Shown here piece after piece: positions 27,801 through 37,122 of a stretch of 64,000 nt of DNA. A model generated the notes under the pieces. It did not search any database. It was given only the letters and a program-made list of their open reading frames with translations, and was not told the DNA's origin. Each line of letters opens with the position of its first letter. The first letter of the stretch is position 1. This DNA is from Prevotellaceae bacterium (GTDB lineage: Bacteria; Bacteroidota; Bacteroidia; Bacteroidales; Bacteroidaceae). The position numbers were made by a program, and so were the translations under genes. Location of the stretch: positions 62,001 through 126,000 of the forward strand of contig JAHZGX010000034.1 in the NCBI GenBank assembly GCA_019420585.1, in the 5' to 3' direction.

Positions 27801-29498
27801 GAAATAGCCATGCTGGCGGGCACCTACCATGAGGAAGATGGGCAGGGTCTGATAAATGCCGAAGCTACTCTGGAAAACCTGCCGCTGAGTCTTGCCAATG
27901 CATTTTTGCCCAAAGGGACAGTAAGTCTAAAGGGAGCCACCTCTGGAATCCTGAGCGTGTCAGGACCCACATCAAACCCACTTTTCACAGGGACACTGGC
28001 CACACAGTCCATGCATGTACTGGCCGAGGACTATAGCGTGGATCTCACCATACCCGATGACACTCTGCACATCACTGGCAGTCATCTGGACTTCGACCGC
28101 ATAGAAGCATACGCTGCAGGCAACTCACCACTGACCCTCGATGGTTCAGTAGACTTCAGTGACCTGGAAAGAATCAAACTGTCAGTGGACATCAACGCCA
28201 AGAATTACAAACTCATCGATGCTCCGCAAAGCCATACTGCCCTAACCTACGGTAAAGTATACGTAGACATGAGTGCACGTGCATGGGGCACGCTGGACAA
28301 CCTGAAGGTACGGGGACAGTTGACCGTGTTGGGCAACACAGACGTGACCTACGTACTGCGCGACTCACCCATCACCGTTAAGGATCAACTTTCGGACATC
28401 GTGACATTCTGCGACTTCTCCGATACCACACACGTCCAACCTATCCAAAAACGGGGACAAAGCGTGGACGCACTTATTGTGCTCTCAGTGGAACAAGCGG
28501 CTCAGGTGCACTGCATGCTCAGTGAGAACGGTTCCGACTACGTGGACTTACAGGGAGGCGGCGAACTGACCTTAACTTACGACTTGGAAAACGACATGCG
28601 CCTATACGGCCGCTACACCATAGAACAAGGCATGATGCGCTACTCCATCATGGCCATACCTCTCAATGATTTCAAAATACAGAGCGGAAGTTATGTGGAG
28701 TTCACCGGAAACGTGAGCAATCCCACTCTAGGCATAAGTGCCAGTGAGCGGGTAAAAGCCAGCGTGACAGAAAATGATGTGCCGCGCAACGTGGCCTTCG
28801 ATGTAGGTCTTGCACTCAGCAAGACGCTGGAGGACATGGGACTGGCATTCACCTTGGATGCCCCGGAAGACATGACAGTGCAGAACGAACTGTCGGCCAT
28901 GTCGGTCGAGGAAAGAGGACGTGTGGCTGTGACCATGCTGGTGACAGGTATGTATATGACAGATGACTTCAACTTCAAGAGTGGATTCAGTTACGCAAAC
29001 ACACTGAACGCTTACCTGCAGAGTGCCATTAACAACATTGCCGGACAGGCTCTCTCCACGGTGGATCTCAGTTTCGGCATAGAGAACAGCACCACTGCAT
29101 CAGGCGGCACAACTACAGACTATAGTTTCAGTTTCCGCAAGCGTTTCTGGGGCAACCGCATTAGCTTAGTACTAGGCGGCAAGGTAAGTTCGGGCAGTGA
29201 AGCGGAGAACAACGGGCAGACAATCATCGATAACGTGTCACTGGAGTACAAACTTGACAATGGGGCAAGCCGCTACGTACGCCTCTATTACGACCGTAAC
29301 CATCAATCACTGATAGAAGGCGAACTCACGGAAATGGGAGCGGGATTGGTGCTGAGAAGACGTACCAACCGGCTACGCGACCTGTTCCGCTTCCGCAAAC
29401 AACCGGACGAACTTCCCATGCAAAGCAAGTCCCGGAAAACTGGCAGCAGAACGGTTAACTCACAGGAGACCGTGACACAAGACAAGAAAGAGAAATGA
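24831..29498 (+). CDS. tamB: Translocation/assembly module protein TamB
   Basis: Very large (1555 residues) AsmA/TamB-type envelope protein. An N-terminal membrane anchor (about 11-31, ILLTVAIAPLALMLLLGILLYL) is followed by a long beta-rich region, which in this family forms a hydrophobic groove, and by a C-terminal TamB (DUF490) domain in the last 400 residues. It is thought to span the periplasm and work with an Omp85 partner in outer-membrane protein or lipid transport (family knowledge). Its stop overlaps the start of the Omp85 gene by 4 bases, which fits that pairing. Confidence 0.9.
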   Translation: MTKVRKRILRILLTVAIAPLALMLLLGILLYLPPVQRWAVRQVTAYASQETGLAVSVDEVHLSFPLDLKLGGVRVEEQSDTVLSVGTVLVDFDLSRLARMSIGVDAVELTDGLVHTRSMIPSVSIDGRLERFRLTADAINLRTQKVCAASALLHGADIEVTLHETEEDQDTTSTPAPQWVIGIRRAEISQSHLLLHMPGDSMKIETGIGQALLRQGSIDLAHGSYKAQTFSLKADSLLYDLPFDSTAATGGINPSHIQLGSIHLKADSLKFVQDPMLVECTISQGAAHEQCGLTLDSLAGHVRCTNQDIALSRLSICTPQSSITGRGRMDFTTFTPHAGGQLALHVQGHIAMQDISAAAGDNLPIGMRNAFAAQAADFRAEANGNMDMLNVDTLALTIPSVADLRAHGHLANLLSADSLGGNMKWDLRTMNLDGVRRWLGLSGVTFPATTLHAVTEMRPGNQVSVDALAAQRNGHARLTLKADLHSMAYHARTTIRDWRLGDWLPQSGLRHLTAQASVKGRGTDFLSKRTSINGQLRIDSLAYKTWNLGNMGLDANLRQGIGQMQLISKNQLIDLLARADVHIQKHKVKASTFSMDLNSLDLHALHLAKDTMKASMKMHFEGSSDLRQTHALDAHADHITLTLKDTIFHPVNLGARLRLSPDSILAEASAGDLELKAASPHGLDSLMAYGQRLWDEIDTEVDSMHLDQEKLKQMLPTLQFHLTCGTRNPVNNFLRSASGYSFDQLHLDLNSCPQAGLKGNGHLYTLNTGAILLDTIQWSIAQDDEGVTLKSRIRNGLKNRVVSFQSTLQARLTSNGTAIHLDYIDAKGKKGVDLGLEANVTAEGIKVHMTPLKPIIAYRRFTLNEDNYIEFSRQGKLLALVDLLADDGTGLKIYSTPNEDAKQDISLSMHNINMAELTSVMPYAPRLGGLLHGDIHYMQADSTTTVSADMGIRKLIYEDTPMGDMGLNAIYFPNSDGSHHVNAVVTQNDNEIAMLAGTYHEEDGQGLINAEATLENLPLSLANAFLPKGTVSLKGATSGILSVSGPTSNPLFTGTLATQSMHVLAEDYSVDLTIPDDTLHITGSHLDFDRIEAYAAGNSPLTLDGSVDFSDLERIKLSVDINAKNYKLIDAPQSHTALTYGKVYVDMSARAWGTLDNLKVRGQLTVLGNTDVTYVLRDSPITVKDQLSDIVTFCDFSDTTHVQPIQKRGQSVDALIVLSVEQAAQVHCMLSENGSDYVDLQGGGELTLTYDLENDMRLYGRYTIEQGMMRYSIMAIPLNDFKIQSGSYVEFTGNVSNPTLGISASERVKASVTENDVPRNVAFDVGLALSKTLEDMGLAFTLDAPEDMTVQNELSAMSVEERGRVAVTMLVTGMYMTDDFNFKSGFSYANTLNAYLQSAINNIAGQALSTVDLSFGIENSTTASGGTTTDYSFSFRKRFWGNRISLVLGGKVSSGSEAENNGQTIIDNVSLEYKLDNGASRYVRLYYDRNHQSLIEGELTEMGAGLVLRRRTNRLRDLFRFRKQPDELPMQSKSRKTGSRTVNSQETVTQDKKEK

Positions 29499-31957
29499 GA
29501 AAGATCATACACGCGCTGATACTCACCATCGCAGTGCTCTCCCTGTCAGCCTGCTCCACCACCAGCAACCTGCTGGAGGGCGAGACCCTGTACCGTGGCA
29601 TCAAGGGACTGGAATACAACCAGCCCGCCACACAGGAGGCGGATACCATCCGTGAAGGAGTAATCACGGCACTGGCCGATGCCTATTCCAAGGTTGAAGG
29701 GCTGCTGACGGGCGACATCAAGGCCGCACAGCCACAGCAAAGCGAGCAAGAGAAGCGTGACAGCCTGAAACGTGCAAGCCGTATTGACCAATTGGCAAGC
29801 GCTGAGGCCAAGGAAGAGGTGGAGGCTGTACTGGCCTATGCTCCCAACGGCGCACTGATGGGCAGCAGCCATGTGACCCATCCATTCCCAGTACGGTTGT
29901 GGATATACAACCGCTACGTAAACAGCCGCCGCCGTTTCGGGCGCTGGATGTTCCGCCATTTCGCTGCCACACCGGTGTACATAAGCACGGTGAACCCAAA
30001 GACGCGATGTACCGTAGCACAGAATACCTTGCGCGGGAAAGGCTACTTCCAGGCCCATGTCACACACGACACCATCCCCATGAACCACCCTCGCAAGGCC
30101 AAGTTGACCTACCGAGTGGAGACCGGCCCCCTGTTCCATCTGGACAGCATAGCCTACCAACTCTTTTCTCAGCGCGCCGACAGCATCATCAAAGCCACAA
30201 TGCCAAGGAAACGACTGCTGTCACGAGGCGACCCCTTCTGCGTGGCCACCTTGGACAAGGAGCGTACCAGGCTATCAGAGACTTTCAGAAATGCCGGATA
30301 TTACTTCTTCCGTCCCTCTTACATTACATTCCGGGCCGACACGCTGCAGGCTCCGCTCCGTGTGGCACTGCAGGTGAGACCGTCTGACAGCGCACCGCGG
30401 GATGCCCTGCATCCTTATTACATCGGCAACACACGACTGACCGTACTGCAAAACGGACTGACACAAGTAACCGACAGCATCAGTGTGAAAGGATTCACTT
30501 ACCGTTACAGCACTTCCGGAAAAAGGGCACCGCTGCATGCAGGTACGGTCATGCGCCACTGCACCATGAAGCGGGGCGATCTCTTCAGCCAGCAGGCAGA
30601 GGAGCAGATGCAGAAGAAACTGCTCTCCACCAACCTTTTCTCCGCGCTCAACATACGCTATGTACCACGTGACTCTTCCTTCACCGGTGACACCCTTGAC
30701 CTGGACATACAGGCCATGCTCGCCAAACCGTACGATGGAGAATTTCAGGCCGGACTCACGGCAAAGAGCAACGGACAAGTGGGACCGGGCATCACATTCG
30801 GGATGAAAAAGCACAACGCGTTCCGTGGAGGTGAGACCCTGGGGCTGAAGGCATGGGGCTCGTATGAATGGCAAACAGGTGCCGATGTGCCTCAGGACAG
30901 GTCGCTGCTCAATTCCTATGAGTACGGAGCCAACCTCTCTCTGTCCTGGCCACGGCTGATTCCCTTCTTCCTAGAACGCAGGAAGCCCTATCGCACGACT
31001 TCCACAGACGTGCAACTAGACGGACGCGCCATGAGCCGAGCCGGATATTTCTCGCGTGTGTCACTCAGCACATCGTTCTCCTACACCATACAGAACGGCA
31101 CTAATGAGCAACACCAGTTCACGTTGCTCTCGCTTGACTACCAGTCTCTGCAACATACCACAGCACGCTTCGACAGCATCACAAATGCCAATCAAGCCCT
31201 GTATGTATCCATGCGTGACCAGTTTGTTCCCAGCATGGAGTACACTTACACCTGGACGAGCAAAAAGCACCACCCGCGCTCACTCCGCGTCAGTGTGAAG
31301 GAGGCAGGCAACCTCACCTCACTGGTCTATGCTGCCTGCGGGCAAGACCTGAGCCGGAAAGGCAAGAAGATGTTGGGAGTTCCCTTTGCACAATACCTGC
31401 GCGTCACCGCCCAGTATACCCATCGGTTCCCTCTGACACGCCGCAGCAGCCTGGCCACACGTGTCATGGGAGGCGTTGCCTATAGTTACGGCAATGCCGT
31501 CATCCCTCCTTACTCCGACCTCTTCACCGTGGGCGGAGCATGCAGCGTGAGGGCTTTCAGCGTGCGCAGTATCGGACCGGGGCGCCATCATCCCGGCAAG
31601 AGCCAGTATTCATACGTTGACCAAGCGGGTGACATGAAACTGGAAGCCAATGTGGAATACCGCTTCCCTATCGTGGGAAAACTCTACGGAGCGACCTTCT
31701 TGGATGCAGGAAACGTGTGGTTGCTGCGCCGCACAGACAACATGGAAGAAGGACAATTCAGTCTGCGGCATCTAGGACGGGACATAGCCTTGGGCACAGG
31801 AGCCGGACTTAGGTATGACCTTGACTTCCTGGTCATACGTTTTGATGTAGGCGTAGGGCTGCATGCACCCTATGATACAGGCAAGAGCGGTTACTATAAC
31901 ATGACACGCTTCTCACGCTCACTGGGTTACCATCTGGCCATCGGTTATCCCTTCTGA
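29495..31957 (+). CDS. tamL: Omp85-family outer-membrane lipoprotein (TamL-like)
   Basis: 820-residue TamA/BamA relative. A lipoprotein signal (ALILTIAVLSLSAC, cysteine about residue 20) precedes POTRA-like segments (about 120-440) and a C-terminal 16-strand-type barrel. The characteristic FTVGGACSVRAFSVRSIGPG stretch corresponds to the conserved barrel-loop region that carries the family RGF-type motif. The last residue is F (AIGYPF), as expected for an outer-membrane barrel. Lipid-anchored Omp85 proteins paired with TamB are a Bacteroidota trait. It is translationally coupled to tamB. Confidence 0.87.
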   Translation: MRKIIHALILTIAVLSLSACSTTSNLLEGETLYRGIKGLEYNQPATQEADTIREGVITALADAYSKVEGLLTGDIKAAQPQQSEQEKRDSLKRASRIDQLASAEAKEEVEAVLAYAPNGALMGSSHVTHPFPVRLWIYNRYVNSRRRFGRWMFRHFAATPVYISTVNPKTRCTVAQNTLRGKGYFQAHVTHDTIPMNHPRKAKLTYRVETGPLFHLDSIAYQLFSQRADSIIKATMPRKRLLSRGDPFCVATLDKERTRLSETFRNAGYYFFRPSYITFRADTLQAPLRVALQVRPSDSAPRDALHPYYIGNTRLTVLQNGLTQVTDSISVKGFTYRYSTSGKRAPLHAGTVMRHCTMKRGDLFSQQAEEQMQKKLLSTNLFSALNIRYVPRDSSFTGDTLDLDIQAMLAKPYDGEFQAGLTAKSNGQVGPGITFGMKKHNAFRGGETLGLKAWGSYEWQTGADVPQDRSLLNSYEYGANLSLSWPRLIPFFLERRKPYRTTSTDVQLDGRAMSRAGYFSRVSLSTSFSYTIQNGTNEQHQFTLLSLDYQSLQHTTARFDSITNANQALYVSMRDQFVPSMEYTYTWTSKKHHPRSLRVSVKEAGNLTSLVYAACGQDLSRKGKKMLGVPFAQYLRVTAQYTHRFPLTRRSSLATRVMGGVAYSYGNAVIPPYSDLFTVGGACSVRAFSVRSIGPGRHHPGKSQYSYVDQAGDMKLEANVEYRFPIVGKLYGATFLDAGNVWLLRRTDNMEEGQFSLRHLGRDIALGTGAGLRYDLDFLVIRFDVGVGLHAPYDTGKSGYYNMTRFSRSLGYHLAIGYPF

Positions 31958-32235
31958 GCCATCTCCCACACTTCAAATTCCGCGGTAGAGCGCCCGCATA
32001 GACATTCCAGTCACCCGGTTCTCCGGTCTCACTCCACTGCACGAAACACGAAACAGCGTGAGCAAGGCAAGTCCACCACCATGAGGTGGGCATGCCATGC
32101 TTTTTCGCAACAAAACGACTTGCCGCCTGTGGTCGGTTGAAATAAATGTGTTACATTTGTCCCCGTGATGAAGCAAAGCCTCTCACCCAAGCAAGGAAAA
32201 AAAGAATACCTATATAAACAAGGAGGAAAAGAAAC

Positions 32236-33150
32236 ATGAAACCTACATTATTCCTGCTGGCAGCAGGTATGGGAAGCCGCTACGGCGGTCTCAAGCAGTT
32301 GGATACCCTGGGTCCACAAGGACAGAGTATCATGGACTACAGCATTTACGATGCCATTCAGGCCGGATTCGGAAAGATTGTGTGGGTCATCCGACGCGAC
32401 TTCGAGCAGCAGTTCCGCGAGCAAATCCTAAGCAAGTACGAAGGTCATGTGCCCTGCGAACTCTGCTTCCAAAGCCTGGATGCCCTGCCGGAAGGATTTA
32501 CCGTACCCGAGGGGCGCACCAAGCCATGGGGCACCAACCATGCCGTGATGATGGGCGAAGAAGTCATACACGAGCCTTTTGCCGTGCTCAATTGCGATGA
32601 CTTCTATGACCGCGATGCATTCCGTGTGATGGGTAAGTTCCTCTCAGAACTGCCTGAAGGCAGCACTGGGAAGTATGCCATGGTGGGATTCCGCGTGGGC
32701 AACACTCTCTCAGAAAGCGGAACCGTGAGCCGCGGCGTATGTGAGAACGATGAGCAGACTCACCTGCTGACCAGCGTGGTGGAGCGCACAAAGATTGAGC
32801 GTCACGGAGACACCGTGCAATATCTTGATGAGAACGAACAATGGGTGAGCATCCCAGACACAACTCCCGTGAGCATGAACTTCTGGGGATTCACTCCTGA
32901 CTACTTTGAGCACAGCAAGGCTTACTTCCGTCAGTTCCTTGCCGATCCCAAGAACCAGCAGAACCTCAAGAGTGAGTTCTTCATCCCACTGATGGTCGAC
33001 AGCCTCATCAAGCAGAAGAAAGCCACCTGCGAGGTGCTCGACACCACCAGCAAGTGGTTTGGCGTGACTTATCCAGAAGACCGCCCCGAGGTGGTGGCCA
33101 AACTGGCAGCCCTGCACGCACAGGGACAGTACCCCGACAAGATGTTCTGA
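32236..33150 (+). CDS. Sugar-phosphate nucleotidyltransferase-like protein
   Basis: 304-residue protein with a nucleotidyltransferase Rossmann fold: LLAAGMGSRYGGLKQLD at the N-terminus and NCDDFYDRD as the metal-binding aspartate region. It lacks the left-handed helix extension of GlmU-type enzymes. The family, common in Bacteroidota, probably makes an NDP-sugar, but the substrate is not known. The start is preceded by a purine run (aaggaggaaaag). A terminator follows. Confidence 0.8.
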   Translation: MKPTLFLLAAGMGSRYGGLKQLDTLGPQGQSIMDYSIYDAIQAGFGKIVWVIRRDFEQQFREQILSKYEGHVPCELCFQSLDALPEGFTVPEGRTKPWGTNHAVMMGEEVIHEPFAVLNCDDFYDRDAFRVMGKFLSELPEGSTGKYAMVGFRVGNTLSESGTVSRGVCENDEQTHLLTSVVERTKIERHGDTVQYLDENEQWVSIPDTTPVSMNFWGFTPDYFEHSKAYFRQFLADPKNQQNLKSEFFIPLMVDSLIKQKKATCEVLDTTSKWFGVTYPEDRPEVVAKLAALHAQGQYPDKMF

Positions 33151-33204
33151 TCCGGCACACACGCCTCACCGCCAACACCATGGCGGCATGAGGGCAAGAT
33201 TCTA

Positions 33205-33255
33205 AAAGCCCTGACAGGGCAGACTATCAAGAGTCTGTCTTGTTAGGGCTTTCTT
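33205..33255 (+). terminator. Intrinsic terminator after the nucleotidyltransferase gene
   Basis: Long stem (33205-33223 with 33234-33252; aaagccctgacagggcaga against its near-complement, mismatches mostly G-U). The right arm ends in GGGCTTT and is followed by CTT. It can act in both directions between convergent genes. Confidence 0.8.
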
Positions 33256-33283
33256 GTATGCAGGGAAGAGGCAGAGCACATGC

Positions 33284-34048
33284 TCAAATATCAAGCACTA
33301 GTCCATCGTAAGCAAAATGGAAACCTTCGGGCAGCAGGGTTTCTTGCTCGGCATGTAACCCCATTTGGTCACCCATGTGTATGAAGTATGTGGGGAAGTC
33401 GCCGGGAATCGATCGACGAAACTCGATAGCCTGGCCGAGGGACTGATGGGTGGGATGGGGAGTGTGTCTCAGTGCATTGACCACCAGCAAGCTGATGCCT
33501 TCAAGCAGGGGACGTGACTCATCGGGCAAGGAGGTCATGTCGGTGATGTAAGCCACATCGCCAACACGAAAGCCCAAGATGGGCAACTGCCCGTGCATGA
33601 CACGCAGTGCCGTCACCTTCACCCCCTCCACGCTGACGCTCTCACCAGGAGCCATGACACGCAGTTTCAACTGCGGAATACCGGGATACTGGTGCTGCAC
33701 CAGGCAGTAAGGCAACCTCTGCCGCAGGTTGCCCGCCGCATAATCGTCGGCATAGAGAGGCACGTCACGCAGATAACTGAAAGGACGCAGATCATCAATA
33801 CCGCCCACGTGATCATAGTGTTCATGGGTGATGAATACCGCATGTATGGGTGACGAGAAGCGTGCACGGAGCATCTGATAGCGGAAATCGGGGCTGCAGT
33901 CCAACAAGATATTGGTGTCGCCCTGCTGGAAAAGAGCCGAACAACGCAGGCGGTTGTCACGCGGGTCTGTGCTGGTACACACCTCACACTGGCATCCTAT
34001 GCGCGGAACACCGCAACTGGTGCCAGTGCCCAGGAAAGTGAGTCGCAT
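33284..34048 (-). CDS. MBL-fold metal-dependent hydrolase (PhnP-like)
   Basis: 254 residues from the ATG at 34048, which yields the family start RLTFLGTGTSCGVPRIGC. The metal-binding motif HEHYDHVGGIDD and a cysteine pair (GCQCEVC) near the N-terminus resemble the PhnP/phosphodiesterase branch of metallo-beta-lactamase folds. The physiological substrate is unknown. It sits directly downstream of murB (21 bases), so co-transcription is likely. Confidence 0.85.
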   Translation of the reverse strand: MRLTFLGTGTSCGVPRIGCQCEVCTSTDPRDNRLRCSALFQQGDTNILLDCSPDFRYQMLRARFSSPIHAVFITHEHYDHVGGIDDLRPFSYLRDVPLYADDYAAGNLRQRLPYCLVQHQYPGIPQLKLRVMAPGESVSVEGVKVTALRVMHGQLPILGFRVGDVAYITDMTSLPDESRPLLEGISLLVVNALRHTPHPTHQSLGQAIEFRRSIPGDFPTYFIHMGDQMGLHAEQETLLPEGFHFAYDGLVLDI

Positions 34049-34069
34049 GCTGCCATTGCCCTCCATGGC

Positions 34070-35104
34070 TCAACCTCCAATGAAATTGACCTCCGGATGC
34101 AGGTCTATGCCGAACTTCATGCGCACAGCCTGACGTACGGCATCACACAAGGCCAGAATGTCAGTGCCCGTGGCTCCTCCGCAGTTCACCAGCACCAGAG
34201 CCTGCCTGTCATGCACAGCGGCACGACCTAGGGCACGACCCTTCCAGCCGCACTGTTCAATGAGCCATCCCGCAGGCACCTTCACATGTTCCTCATCCAC
34301 ATCATAATGTGGAGCCTGGGGATATTCGGCGCGGATGCGCTCCCACTCCTGCCTGCCCACCACGGGGTTCATGAAGAAACTGCCTGCGTTTCCCCGCACC
34401 TTGGGGTCGGGCAACTTGGCCTGACGCAACTCAATAATGGCCTGACGCAACAGAGTCGGCGTGACACGCTCCGCATCAATACCCCGTGACTGAAGCATAG
34501 AGCGCAACGCGCCATAGTCAAGATGCGGGCGAAACGTACGGTGCAGCCGGTAGGTCACGTGTGTAATGGCATACTGCCCACGCAAGGCTCCCTTAAACAC
34601 ACTGTGTCGATAAGCATAGCCACACTGCTGCCTGTCCCAGGAACAGGAAACGCCCGTGCTGAGGTTCACACCCTCAACGCGCTCTATCACGTCCTGCACC
34701 TCCACACCATAAGCACCTATATTCTGCACGGCCGATGCACCCACTTGCCCGGGAATATGGGAAAGGTTCTCCAGTCCATGCCACCCGCTGGACACAGCCT
34801 CGGCCACCCATGCATCATGCTCCATGCCGGCTCCCACGCGCACCAGCACGTCATCCCCCCGGCTCTCCAACAACGTCACGCCGCCTATACGGGAGTGAAG
34901 TATCATACCGGGGAAATCGGAGAGGAACAGGAGATTGCTGCCTGCACCCACATGGAGCAGTGGCAATCCGGCATAAGCCGAACGGTAAAGGTGCAGCGCC
35001 CGGAGCAGTTCCTCCTCGCTGTCATACGTCACAAGCACCCTGGCCTGCGCATTGATGCCGAAAGTATTGTAGGGAAGCAGTGAGCATTGTTCGTGTATCT
35101 GCAT
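34070..35104 (-). CDS. murB: UDP-N-acetylmuramate dehydrogenase
   Basis: Flavoenzyme reducing UDP-GlcNAc-enolpyruvate to UDP-MurNAc in peptidoglycan synthesis. The 344-residue type I MurB shows YNTFGINAQA at the N-terminus, the FAD-binding GAGSNLLF, PGQVGASAVQNIGAYG, YRHSVFKG, and GNAGSFFMNPVV with the catalytic serine. PAGWLIEQCGWKG is also conserved. It is followed by the MBL hydrolase gene on the minus strand. Confidence 0.96.
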   Translation of the reverse strand: MQIHEQCSLLPYNTFGINAQARVLVTYDSEEELLRALHLYRSAYAGLPLLHVGAGSNLLFLSDFPGMILHSRIGGVTLLESRGDDVLVRVGAGMEHDAWVAEAVSSGWHGLENLSHIPGQVGASAVQNIGAYGVEVQDVIERVEGVNLSTGVSCSWDRQQCGYAYRHSVFKGALRGQYAITHVTYRLHRTFRPHLDYGALRSMLQSRGIDAERVTPTLLRQAIIELRQAKLPDPKVRGNAGSFFMNPVVGRQEWERIRAEYPQAPHYDVDEEHVKVPAGWLIEQCGWKGRALGRAAVHDRQALVLVNCGGATGTDILALCDAVRQAVRMKFGIDLHPEVNFIGG

Positions 35105-35136
35105 ATTATCCGATATTTTAATAGAAAGGGAGAACG

Positions 35137-35982
35137 TCAGTCCTCATAACTTGTCAAGCGCCACCCAAGCCCATCGTTAAGGAAGGTGAACACCTCCTGG
35201 AGCCCCGTACCCATGCCACATTTCTGCATGACCATGCGATGGGGAGTGTAACGCTGGCTGTACCTGATGTTGGTGATGACCCCACCGGGAACCTCCGGAC
35301 AGAAACTCGTCCACTGGCTCGCGTCGATGGTTCCCTCAATGATGCTGACCTCGTCTTCCGTATCGTGGATGGAAACATGCAGTGTGGAAGCCAATGCATG
35401 TGCCTGGAAGGTACTGTCAGAGGAGAATCGGGAATAAAAGCGATAGAAATCGGAGAGTACATCCTCGCCGAACATGCGGTCGGCCATGGAGGTCAGCAGC
35501 CATTTGCCGGCCAGTTGCTTAAAGGTGTAGGTACGCATGCACTCCGCCGACAAGTCCACCCGATCCACATGCACCAGGCTGTCCAATTCACCATGTTCGG
35601 CCTCCAACTCACGCATGGAAGCGTAAAGCACGGTGTAATAATCACCACCCAGGAAGTCGAAACTGCCCACTCCCGCAATATCCTCAACGGTGGTCTGGGT
35701 GCCATCTGCCTTGATATAAGAGAGCGGGAATTGCGTTCGCTGCGCCTGCAGATGGGGTGAGCGCGTGAAGGTAAAGATAAAGTCATCAAACGAACCATCC
35801 ACCCGATTCTCATCCACAGCCTCATCCATCTCTTCTTCCAACTCGGCCAGACTGTCTGGCATCAAGGTATCCTCAACCCACGTACTGTCCTGCAAGTCCG
35901 GTTCCTCAACCGTCCGGCCTCTCCCGCAGGAGGCTGCCAACAGCATGATGGCCAGCATGCAGACCCATGTTTTACTAATCAT
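35137..35982 (-). CDS. DUF4348-type lipoprotein
   Basis: 281-residue envelope lipoprotein of unknown function. The start at 35982 gives a lipoprotein signal (TWVCMLAIMLLAASC). An acidic linker follows, then the region FDDFIFTFTRSPHLQAQRTQ and, later, FYSRFSSDSTFQ, which resemble the two repeated halves of DUF4348 proteins known in Bacteroides and Prevotella. It has its own promoter divergent from pheS. Family assignment is by memory of the pattern. Confidence 0.75.
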   Translation of the reverse strand: MISKTWVCMLAIMLLAASCGRGRTVEEPDLQDSTWVEDTLMPDSLAELEEEMDEAVDENRVDGSFDDFIFTFTRSPHLQAQRTQFPLSYIKADGTQTTVEDIAGVGSFDFLGGDYYTVLYASMRELEAEHGELDSLVHVDRVDLSAECMRTYTFKQLAGKWLLTSMADRMFGEDVLSDFYRFYSRFSSDSTFQAHALASTLHVSIHDTEDEVSIIEGTIDASQWTSFCPEVPGGVITNIRYSQRYTPHRMVMQKCGMGTGLQEVFTFLNDGLGWRLTSYED

Positions 35983-36009
35983 ACAGAAACAACTGCTTGA
36001 TAAACGGGG

Positions 36010-36017
36010 CAAAAGTA
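36010..36017 (-). promoter_or_regulatory. Putative -7 element of the DUF4348 lipoprotein gene
   Basis: Minus strand TACTTTTG, 28 bases before the chosen start, supporting the start at 35982 over the upstream frame extension. Confidence 0.55.
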
Positions 36018-36063
36018 CACTTATTTTTCCATATCGTAATCCGTTTTCATCAATAAAAGCGTA

Positions 36064-36071
36064 CCTTTGCA
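36064..36071 (+). promoter_or_regulatory. Putative -7 element of pheS
   Basis: TACCTTTG, 32 bases before the pheS ATG at 36103, back to back with the minus-strand element at 36010. It argues against the longer frame that begins at 36067. Confidence 0.55.
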
Positions 36072-36102
36072 TGGAATTAGTAAAAAACATCACAGCAAGG
36101 AA

Positions 36103-37122
36103 ATGATAGAGAGAATACAGAAGATGATGGCCGAAATCTCCACGCTGCAGGCACACAACAGCGAGGAAGTGGAAGCACTCCGCATCAAGTACCTGAGCAA
36201 GAAGGGTGAGATTTCAGCACTGATGGCAGATTTCCGCACCGTGCCTGCCGACATGAAGAAGGAACTGGGCATGAAACTCAACGAACTCAAGAATGCCGCA
36301 CTTGAAAAGATAAACTCACTCAAGAGCAACGCTGCCACCGAAGAGGCAGCCGGCCCGCAGGTGGACCTCACACGCACACCCTACCCCATTGCCCTGGGTA
36401 CCCGTCACCCGCTCACCATTGTGAAGAACGAGATTGTGGACATTTTCAGCCGCCTGGGATTCACCTTGGCTGAAGGTCCCGAGGTGGAGGATGACTGGCA
36501 TGTGTACAGCAGCATGAACTTTGCAGATGACCATCCCGCGCGCGACATGCAGGATACTTTCTTCGTGGAATCGCATCCCGACATCATCCTGCGCTCACAT
36601 ACCAGCAGCGTACAGGCACGTGTGATGGAGAAGGCACAGCCACCCATCCGCGTCATCTGCCCGGGACGAGTGTACAGGAATGAGGCCATCTCGGCACGTG
36701 CACATTGTTTCTTCCACCAAGTGGAGGGATTGTACGTAGACAAGAATGTCAGTTTCAAGGACCTCAAGCAGGTGCTTCTGCTCTTCGCTCAAGAAATGTT
36801 CGGCCCCGACACCAAGATACGTCTGCGCCCCAGTTATTTCCCCTTCACAGAGCCCAGTGCCGAGATGGACATCAGTTGCAACATCTGTGGCGGAGAAGGT
36901 TGTTCATTCTGCAAACACACAGGTTGGGTGGAGATTCTAGGCTGCGGGATGGTTGACCCCGCCGTGCTGGAAGCCAATGGCATCGACAGCAGCGTGTACA
37001 CGGGATACGCCTTCGGCATGGGCATAGAGCGCATCACCAACCTCAAGTATCAGGTGAAGGACTTGCGCATGTTCAGCGAGAACGATGTGCGCTTCCTCAA
37101 TGAGTTCCAAAGCGCGAACTGA
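36103..37122 (+). CDS. pheS: Phenylalanyl-tRNA synthetase alpha subunit
   Basis: Catalytic subunit of the (alpha-beta)2 class II synthetase. The ATG at 36103 gives 339 residues. An N-terminal coiled coil (about 1-85) is followed by the catalytic core, with motif 2 CPGRVYRNEAISARAHCFFHQ and motif 3 GMGIERITNL. The cysteine-rich insert CNICGGEGCSFCKHTGW is usual for this bacterial branch. pheT is not adjacent. This is the last core gene before the accessory island. Confidence 0.96.
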   Translation: MIERIQKMMAEISTLQAHNSEEVEALRIKYLSKKGEISALMADFRTVPADMKKELGMKLNELKNAALEKINSLKSNAATEEAAGPQVDLTRTPYPIALGTRHPLTIVKNEIVDIFSRLGFTLAEGPEVEDDWHVYSSMNFADDHPARDMQDTFFVESHPDIILRSHTSSVQARVMEKAQPPIRVICPGRVYRNEAISARAHCFFHQVEGLYVDKNVSFKDLKQVLLLFAQEMFGPDTKIRLRPSYFPFTEPSAEMDISCNICGGEGCSFCKHTGWVEILGCGMVDPAVLEANGIDSSVYTGYAFGMGIERITNLKYQVKDLRMFSENDVRFLNEFQSAN